From: an uncultured Paracoccaceae bacterium
GTDB taxonomy: Bacteria > Pseudomonadota > Alphaproteobacteria > Rhodobacterales > Rhodobacteraceae
Direction: 5' to 3'
Length of the DNA: 64,000 bases
Assembly: GCA_947489445.1 (NCBI GenBank)
Contig: CANLDN010000001.1
Span: 1,054,001-1,118,000 of the forward strand
The position numbers and the translations under genes were made by a program. Of this stretch, positions 59,033 to 64,000 are shown in pieces (position 1 is the first letter of the stretch; the number at the start of each line of letters is the position of its first letter). The notes under the pieces are model-generated. The model ran no database searches, was not told the origin of the DNA, and was given only the letters and a program-made list of their open reading frames with translations.

Positions 59033-60333
59033 AGCTTGAACTTGCCCTGCTGACCAACAAGGTGCGTCAGGCAGACCTTTGGGGCCACTCTGGAACCGTC
59101 ACCGATCTTCACGGTCCGATCCTTCACGCAGCTTTTGAGGGGCTTGTACTGGGTGAAATCTGTGCCGTGGACACTAATCACGGCACTCCATTGCTGGCGG
59201 AGGTTATCGGCATTGACCAAACAACCGCGTTGCTATCGCCTTTTGGTGCGGGGACGGGAGTTTTTGTCGGTGCGCGTGTTTCTCGTCAAGACACCGCGCT
59301 CAAAATTGATTTGGGCGATTGGTTGCTGGGACGGGTGGTCGATGGCCTCGGCGTACCAACAGATGGCCCGCCCGGAGAGGCAACAGTTCGGCGTCGTGTG
59401 GCGGGCGAAACGCAAAATCCGCTTGATCGCCCGCTCATCACCACACCGTTGACAACGGGATTGCGTGCCATTGATGCAATCACGACACTTGGCCGGGGCC
59501 AGCGCATCAGCGTGATCGGGCCACCCGGCACCGGTAAATCGTCTTTGCTTGCAGCGATTGCCGCAAACACAGAAGCGGATGCAGTCGTATTGGGCTTGAT
59601 CGGCGAACGGGGCCGCGAGGTCCGTGAATTTGTTGAACGTCAGCTGCCCGCAGGTAAACGCAAAAATGTGGTCGTTGTCGCCGTTACGTCCGATCGGCCC
59701 GCAATGGAGAGGGTTCATGGCGCATCAACCGCCACGACGATTGCTGAATATTTCCGCGATCAGGGTAAATCCGTTTTATTGATGGTCGACAGCCTGACCC
59801 GCGTCGCACGTGCCTTACGTGAAATCGGGCTTGCCGCTGGCGAAGCCCCAACGCGCCGCGGCTATCCGGCGTCGGTTTATCCGGCGCTTCCCAAATTGAT
59901 TGAGCGTGCGGGCTGTACCGAAAACGGTGACATCACCGCACTTTATACCGTGCTTGCCGAAGGCGATGGCCAGAATGATCCAATTGCGGAAGAAGCGCGC
60001 AGCCTGACTGATGGCCATATTACACTTAGCCAGACATTGGCTGACAAAGGTCACTACCCCGCCATCGATATCCTGCAAAGCCTGAGCCGCGTCATGAATG
60101 ACGTGGTTGAACCTGCGCATGTTGAAACCGCGCAATATGCTCGCCGTATGCTCGCCAAATACGCCGAGATCGAGGTACTTTTGCAGGTCGGCGAGTATCG
60201 CGAGGGGTTCGACGAAGACGCCGACCGGGCAGTCAAGCACAGCCCGATTATCAACACGTTCCTGCGTCAGAATGGTGGAACCCAGCAGACGCTTAACCAG
60301 ACGGTTGGTACACTTTTGCAGGCGCTGCAATGA
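59029..60333 (+). CDS. sctN: Type III secretion ATPase SctN
   Basis: A 434-aa F1-beta-like ATPase. Walker A is GPPGTGKSS at 164-172, followed by LGLIGERGREVREFVE, Walker B SVLLMVDSLTRVARALREIG, then GEAPTRRGYPASVYPALPKLIERAG and ITALYTVLAEGDGQNDPIAEEARSLTDGHI. These are the standard SctN/FliI blocks. It unfolds and dispatches substrates at the export gate. The start ATG 59029 overlaps sctL; the stop overlaps sctO. Confidence 0.97.
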   Translation: MKLELALLTNKVRQADLWGHSGTVTDLHGPILHAAFEGLVLGEICAVDTNHGTPLLAEVIGIDQTTALLSPFGAGTGVFVGARVSRQDTALKIDLGDWLLGRVVDGLGVPTDGPPGEATVRRRVAGETQNPLDRPLITTPLTTGLRAIDAITTLGRGQRISVIGPPGTGKSSLLAAIAANTEADAVVLGLIGERGREVREFVERQLPAGKRKNVVVVAVTSDRPAMERVHGASTATTIAEYFRDQGKSVLLMVDSLTRVARALREIGLAAGEAPTRRGYPASVYPALPKLIERAGCTENGDITALYTVLAEGDGQNDPIAEEARSLTDGHITLSQTLADKGHYPAIDILQSLSRVMNDVVEPAHVETAQYARRMLAKYAEIEVLLQVGEYREGFDEDADRAVKHSPIINTFLRQNGGTQQTLNQTVGTLLQALQ

Positions 60334-60821
60334 CGGTGCTCGGGAAACTCGACAAGGTATTAGCATTGCGCCGACAGCGGCAAATCCTGGCTGCGGGTCA
60401 AGCTGCATTTGCCCGGCAGGAGGCTGCGCAGCAAGCTGGTAAGCTTTCTGCCTTGGACGATTTGCATCAGGAACGGCAGGATGCGGCATCGGACCGACTG
60501 CGTCAGGCAGTCACCAATGCCGAAACAATGCGCAATCCTGAGGCAAGGTTCGGCAGTATCGCTCTGTCGATGATGCTGTTGCAAGACGAATTGGCACGCA
60601 TCGTTCACGCCGTCGATGAGCAAACTGCAAAGGTCAAAGATGCGAAGGAAGTTGCCAAAGAGCGTCAAAAGGCAGCCCTCGCAGCTATGCGCGCAAAGAT
60701 AAAATGTGACCGCATGGCAGAGCGCTTGTCGCAAAAGGCAACCGCCATGGCGGCAGCACAAGAAGAAGACGTGCTGCAAGAAATGTGGCCAGCATTAAAG
60801 AAGGGTAAATCACATGCCTGA
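60330..60821 (+). CDS. sctO: Type III secretion stalk protein SctO
   Basis: A 163-aa protein that is almost entirely charged alpha helix (two long antiparallel coiled-coil segments, about 5-80 and 85-150), the fold of YscO/FliJ. Sequence is not otherwise diagnostic; the call is from position directly after sctN, size and predicted structure. It would sit in the ATPase central pore. The following sctQ start lies 8 bases inside its end. Confidence 0.78.
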   Translation: MTVLGKLDKVLALRRQRQILAAGQAAFARQEAAQQAGKLSALDDLHQERQDAASDRLRQAVTNAETMRNPEARFGSIALSMMLLQDELARIVHAVDEQTAKVKDAKEVAKERQKAALAAMRAKIKCDRMAERLSQKATAMAAAQEEDVLQEMWPALKKGKSHA

Positions 60822-61860
60822 CAAACATCAGCTCGCCGCAAATGCGCCGGTGCCCTTTGATTTCGATCATCTGCCGTCGTTGCCCGCCGACTCTGTTGCC
60901 ATCTACAACGAGATCAACGCAATTGGTCAGGAATGGGCTTTTTCCCTTCGTGGGATGCAAGCAGACCTGAAACTGATTTACGATGTATCCCCTCCAAAAA
61001 ACGGCACAACTGTTTCTTGCCGGGTCGGCAGCACAAATTTGCAGATTACCATGGGCGTTGCCCTGACTGAGTTGTTGCCAAAGCTGCTGAATTGTAGTCA
61101 GCAAATCGACACCGTTGAAGAAGTAGGGTTGGGAATGCTCTTTGAGCATGCGATTTCGGCGGAACTTGACAGGCTTGAAAACCTGACGGGCGAAACCATC
61201 CGTATCCAAGAGGCCACAACAGCCGTCAGCACACCGAAAGGACCCGTGTTACAGGCGGCACTGACAATCGCGGACCTTGATCTAAGGAATATACCTGTCC
61301 TATTTGCGGCTGGGCATGCATCACGCGAATTGTTGCCAGCATTCTTTGCAACTTCCGCAGACGCAAACGCACAACCCGTTCCGGATATTGAGAGATTGCC
61401 AATACCGCTTTCGCGCATGAGCCCGGCCTTTGCTTTGCGGGTTGGCTCACTGAAAGTGGCACGGTGTGGGCAGGTCATCGCGCTGGATGACCACTGGTCT
61501 GGCCCCACAACATCTTTCTTGAAGATCGGGCGTCGCACTGCTGCAACGCTATCTGCCAGCAACGGTACAATCAAAATCGACAGCTTTATGAATGATCACG
61601 ACAAAGGACCCGAACCCATGACAATGCTTGACGACCAACCGCGCCAGCTCGACGATCTTGACGTAACACTGACGCTTGAGCTTGATCGCACCGAGATGCG
61701 GCTCGCGGATTTATCCGAACTGAAAGAGGGGGCAGTTCTGCCGTTTGAAACAACGCAGCCGGAAACGGTGCGTGTGTTCGCAAATGGCCAGTTTTTCGCG
61801 ACCGCAGAATTGCTCTTCATCGACAACCGGATCGGCGTGCGCCTTACACAACTGGCTTAA
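60814..61860 (+). CDS. sctQ: Type III secretion C-ring/pod protein SctQ
   Basis: A 348-aa YscQ-type protein. The N-terminal 200 residues are divergent, with a SPOA-like middle part near FALRVGSLKVARCGQVIALDD. The C-terminal 75 residues are a clear SPOA domain (LDDLDVTLTLELDRTEMRLADLSELKEGAVLPFE, then VRVFANGQFFATAELLFIDNRIGVRLTQL). An internal ATG at 61618 with AAAGGA nine bases upstream could yield a separate C-terminal product, as known for YscQ. No sctP is present between sctO and this gene. Confidence 0.88.
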   Translation: MPDKHQLAANAPVPFDFDHLPSLPADSVAIYNEINAIGQEWAFSLRGMQADLKLIYDVSPPKNGTTVSCRVGSTNLQITMGVALTELLPKLLNCSQQIDTVEEVGLGMLFEHAISAELDRLENLTGETIRIQEATTAVSTPKGPVLQAALTIADLDLRNIPVLFAAGHASRELLPAFFATSADANAQPVPDIERLPIPLSRMSPAFALRVGSLKVARCGQVIALDDHWSGPTTSFLKIGRRTAATLSASNGTIKIDSFMNDHDKGPEPMTMLDDQPRQLDDLDVTLTLELDRTEMRLADLSELKEGAVLPFETTQPETVRVFANGQFFATAELLFIDNRIGVRLTQLA

Positions 61861-61863
61861 TCA

Positions 61864-62499
61864 ATGGAACTGACGTCTCCCCTCATCATTGGTTTCATCG
61901 GATCATTTTTTCTGGTGGCCGTGCTGACATTAACATCTTTCATTAAGTTAAGCGTGGTTTTGATGATCGTGCGTAACGCGCTGGGACTTCAGCAAGTACC
62001 CTCGAACATGATCCTGATGGCGCTCGCACTATTTTTATCGCTATTTATATCAATGCCCGTCTTTTCGGCGGCTGCAAATGCGCTGACGGAAGTTGACCTT
62101 CAGCCAAGTTCGGCGTCCGATTTTGTACTACTTTGGCAGACCGGAATCGCGCCGTTCCAAGAGTTCTTGCTGTCAAATATCGACGGTGCGCATCTTAGCT
62201 TTTTCGTGGGGATTGCCAATGAAATGTGGGCCGGATCAGGGCTTGTCGGTACGCGCGGTGATTTCATTATCCAAGTGCCGGCGTTCATGATCTCGGAATT
62301 GACCGAAGCGTTTGAAATCGGGTTTCTACTTTATCTGCCCTTCGTCGCCATCGACCTTGCCGTGACCGGTATCCTGATGGCCCTCGGGATGCAGATGGTG
62401 CAGCCCAACATCATTTCGGTTCCATTCAAACTTCTGGTCTTTGTCTTTATTGACGGGTGGTCGCGGCTGGTCGAGGGATTGGTGGTGACCTATGTCTGA
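61864..62499 (+). CDS. sctR: Type III secretion export gate protein SctR
   Basis: A 211-aa membrane protein with four hydrophobic segments. FliP/SctR marks are SFIKLSVVLMIVRNALGLQQVPSNMIL near the N-terminus and the C-terminal block FIIQVPAFMISELTEAFEIGFLLYLPFVAIDLAVTGILMALGMQMV. No cleavable signal like FliP is seen. Forms the gate with SctS and SctT. Confidence 0.97.
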   Translation: MELTSPLIIGFIGSFFLVAVLTLTSFIKLSVVLMIVRNALGLQQVPSNMILMALALFLSLFISMPVFSAAANALTEVDLQPSSASDFVLLWQTGIAPFQEFLLSNIDGAHLSFFVGIANEMWAGSGLVGTRGDFIIQVPAFMISELTEAFEIGFLLYLPFVAIDLAVTGILMALGMQMVQPNIISVPFKLLVFVFIDGWSRLVEGLVVTYV

Positions 62500-62507
62500 G
62501 ATGGCCC

Positions 62508-62777
62508 ATGGGTGAGGTTGACTTCTCAAGCTATCTGGTCGCTTTCATGATCGACACATCGCTTCTGGCAGGTGTGCCCTTGGCTGTTGCCACTGTGTGT
62601 GGGCTGATCATTTCGATATTTCAGGCCGTCACACAAGTACAAGACCAAACGCTGAGCCAGACGGTCAAGATAGCCGCAATTGTATTCGTTTTGCTGGCCT
62701 TTGGTTCGGCGCTGACCGGGCCGCTTCTGGCATCAACCCTGCAGTTATTCACCGACTTTCCCGAACTGGTGAACTGA
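62508..62777 (+). CDS. sctS: Type III secretion export gate protein SctS
   Basis: An 89-aa protein with two membrane segments and the FliQ/SctS core LLAGVPLAVATVCGLIISIFQAVTQVQDQTLS, followed by VKIAAIVFVLLAFGSALTGPLL. The start is ATG 62508, eight bases after the sctR stop. Normal length. Confidence 0.96.
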   Translation: MGEVDFSSYLVAFMIDTSLLAGVPLAVATVCGLIISIFQAVTQVQDQTLSQTVKIAAIVFVLLAFGSALTGPLLASTLQLFTDFPELVN

Positions 62778-62778
62778 C

Positions 62779-63591
62779 ATGACCGAAGCGCTTTTCGATG
62801 CCTTGATCGCGGTCAATGTTGAAGCCATGTATCTTATCATCGCGCTTGGGTTGCTGCGCCCGCTTGGGTTGCTATTTGGCTTTGTGGCGTTTTCCTGGGG
62901 CCTAGGTAACTCCACGACCCTGCGCGCATCCATCGCCTTTGCGATTGGCATACCTCTGATGATCGCCAATGCACCCGCCGCCAGCACGCTGGCCGCTGAT
63001 GCCAGCACTTTTGAACTCGCCATCCTTGCCCCGAAAGAATTTGCGCTCGGTTATGGCCTGGGTATTTTCGCGTCGCTACCGTTTCTGGCGCTTCAATATG
63101 CAGGCGCTATCACCGACAGCTACAGAGGCGAAAGCGATAGTGGCATTCAAGACCCAGCTGGCGGGTCACTGCAGACATATAGTGTTTTTTATCTAGTGAT
63201 CGGATTTTTTGTCTTTGTCTCCATGGGTGGGATGTGGCAGCTGATTTCAATGCTCTATGACAGTTTTCTGGTGTGGCCCATTGACCGGCTCTATCCCGCG
63301 CTGACCGAAGGCGCGGGACGAGGTGTACTTCGGCTTCTCGACGATACTTTGAAACAAGCGGCGATCATAGCACTGCCCCTGCTTATCTGCCTTATGGCCA
63401 TAGAATTTGTGATCATCGTTTCCGCAAAGCTCGGAAAAAAGTTTGGCACCTATGATCTTGTGTTCTTATCCAAAAACTTTGCCGCAATCCTTTGCCTGCC
63501 TTTGATTGCAATCTTGATACAACGCTCTTCAGTCGCATTGACCCCAGATGCGCTTGATGCGCTGCCCATCTTTGAAACGTTGCTGAAATGA
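62779..63591 (+). CDS. sctT: Type III secretion export gate protein SctT
   Basis: A 270-aa membrane protein of the FliR/SctT family with six or so hydrophobic segments. Seen are LAPKEFALGYGLGIFASLPFLALQYAGAITDSYRGESDSGIQDP, a strong SctT block, and LLDDTLKQAAIIALPLLICLMAIEFVIIVSAKLGKKF. The stop overlaps the sctU start (ATGA). Confidence 0.95.
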   Translation: MTEALFDALIAVNVEAMYLIIALGLLRPLGLLFGFVAFSWGLGNSTTLRASIAFAIGIPLMIANAPAASTLAADASTFELAILAPKEFALGYGLGIFASLPFLALQYAGAITDSYRGESDSGIQDPAGGSLQTYSVFYLVIGFFVFVSMGGMWQLISMLYDSFLVWPIDRLYPALTEGAGRGVLRLLDDTLKQAAIIALPLLICLMAIEFVIIVSAKLGKKFGTYDLVFLSKNFAAILCLPLIAILIQRSSVALTPDALDALPIFETLLK

Positions 63592-64000
63592 GCGGCGATA
63601 CCGAAGCCAAAACCAAACCGGCCTCTGCGCGTAAGCTGGCCAAACAGCGCGAAGAGGGATCTATCGCGCAATCGGGCGAGCTCTCCGCCATGATGGCGGC
63701 TGCGTTTGCTGTTCTTGCAATGATCTTGCTGTTTTCACCTGCTTTGGGACTGCTCACCGATTTTTTTGACAATATCGCGACGTTGAGCACCGAAGAATTT
63801 GATTATGCTGCACCGCTCGCGCTTGTCGCTTTAGGCAGAACCCTTGCGCTTTTTTTGTTGCCGATCAGTGCAATTGCTTTGCTCACAGGCATATTAATCA
63901 CGATTGTCTATAATCGAGGCTTTGTCTTTGCGATCAAACCGATCATTCCAAATCTTGAACGCATTAGCTTCAAAAGCGGGTTCAAGCGCATCTATGGCTT
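63588..64000 (+). CDS. sctU: Type III secretion export switch SctU, N-terminal part only
   Basis: About 137 residues are visible before the window ends. The start MSGDTEAKTKPASARKLAKQREEGSIAQSGEL matches the FlhB/SctU N-terminus (the KL--QRE-G-IA-S-EL pattern). Two hydrophobic segments follow, then NRGFVFAIKPIIPNLERISFKSGFKRIYG, typical of the family. The NPTH autocleavage site would lie beyond the window. Confidence 0.94.
   Translation, partial: MSGDTEAKTKPASARKLAKQREEGSIAQSGELSAMMAAAFAVLAMILLFSPALGLLTDFFDNIATLSTEEFDYAAPLALVALGRTLALFLLPISAIALLTGILITIVYNRGFVFAIKPIIPNLERISFKSGFKRIYG

Overview
The window reads as chromosome of an alphaproteobacterium, most likely of the Rhodobacteraceae/Roseobacter group. 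The support is gene content: TRAP transporters of both the DctPQM and TAXI types, a sulfopropanediol/sulfolactate degradation cluster, a DUF849 (BKACE) enzyme, a GMC oxidoreductase and a PiT/NptA phosphate uptake pair. No rRNA, tRNA, CRISPR array, insertion sequence or phage gene was recognised. Coding density is high, and many genes overlap by 1-17 bases.

Layout. (1) 1-5.3 kb, minus strand: an NAD salvage pair (nadV, cut by the window edge, and a fused NMN adenylyltransferase-Nudix protein). Upstream of it lies a tightly coupled three-gene unit: RtcB-type RNA ligase (RtcB2), release factor homologue PrfH and a BCS1-like membrane AAA ATPase. (2) 5.6-11.5 kb: a DctPQM TRAP operon with an IclR regulator, divergent from a GMC oxidoreductase. 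(3) 11.5-13.9 kb: UDP-glucose dehydrogenase and a UDP-glucuronate epimerase-like enzyme, for sugar nucleotides of surface polysaccharide. (4) 13.9-29 kb: a type II secretion system in two divergent arms (gspE-F-G-H-I-J-K-O-D on minus; gspL-M-C/N on plus). The plus arm starts with a DUF1800/DUF1501 exported protein pair. (5) 29.3-32.9 kb: two phosphate transporters and a small membrane protein. (6) 33-40.6 kb: an accessory island with two subtilases lacking signal peptides, a PAP2-type phosphatase carrying an Asn-Arg repeat, a BTAD/TPR regulator, a LuxR-type regulator with a degenerate receiver, a 91-aa acidic coiled-coil protein, and a 138-aa protein with a purely acidic first half and a strongly cationic, four-cysteine second half. 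(7) 40.9-53.9 kb: a LacI-controlled cluster for 2,3-dihydroxypropane-1-sulfonate/sulfolactate breakdown, facing an operon of BKACE, aminotransferase, Usp and a TAXI-TRAP transporter. (8) 54.1-54.9 kb: remains of an ABC transporter operon. (9) 55.4-64 kb: a NarL-type regulator, an unrecognised gene and a non-flagellar type III secretion operon sctJ-K-L-N-O-Q-R-S-T-U, running off the right edge.

Best candidates for something undescribed. The first is the island at 33-40.6 kb, which looks like a maturation system for a cationic peptide. A strong intrinsic terminator directly follows the 138-aa gene, which would make that protein in excess over the protease behind it. The second is the RtcB2-PrfH-AAA unit, a possible three-component extension of the known RtcB2/PrfH ribosome repair pair. 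Smaller points include a SPOR domain on the secretin GspD, an 11-base homopolymer inside the prepilin peptidase gene, paired LacI operators, shared TACGTA inverted repeats before the type III genes, and similar stem-loops between the binding-protein and permease genes of both TRAP operons.

All calls come from reading translated sequence and motifs. No database search was run.
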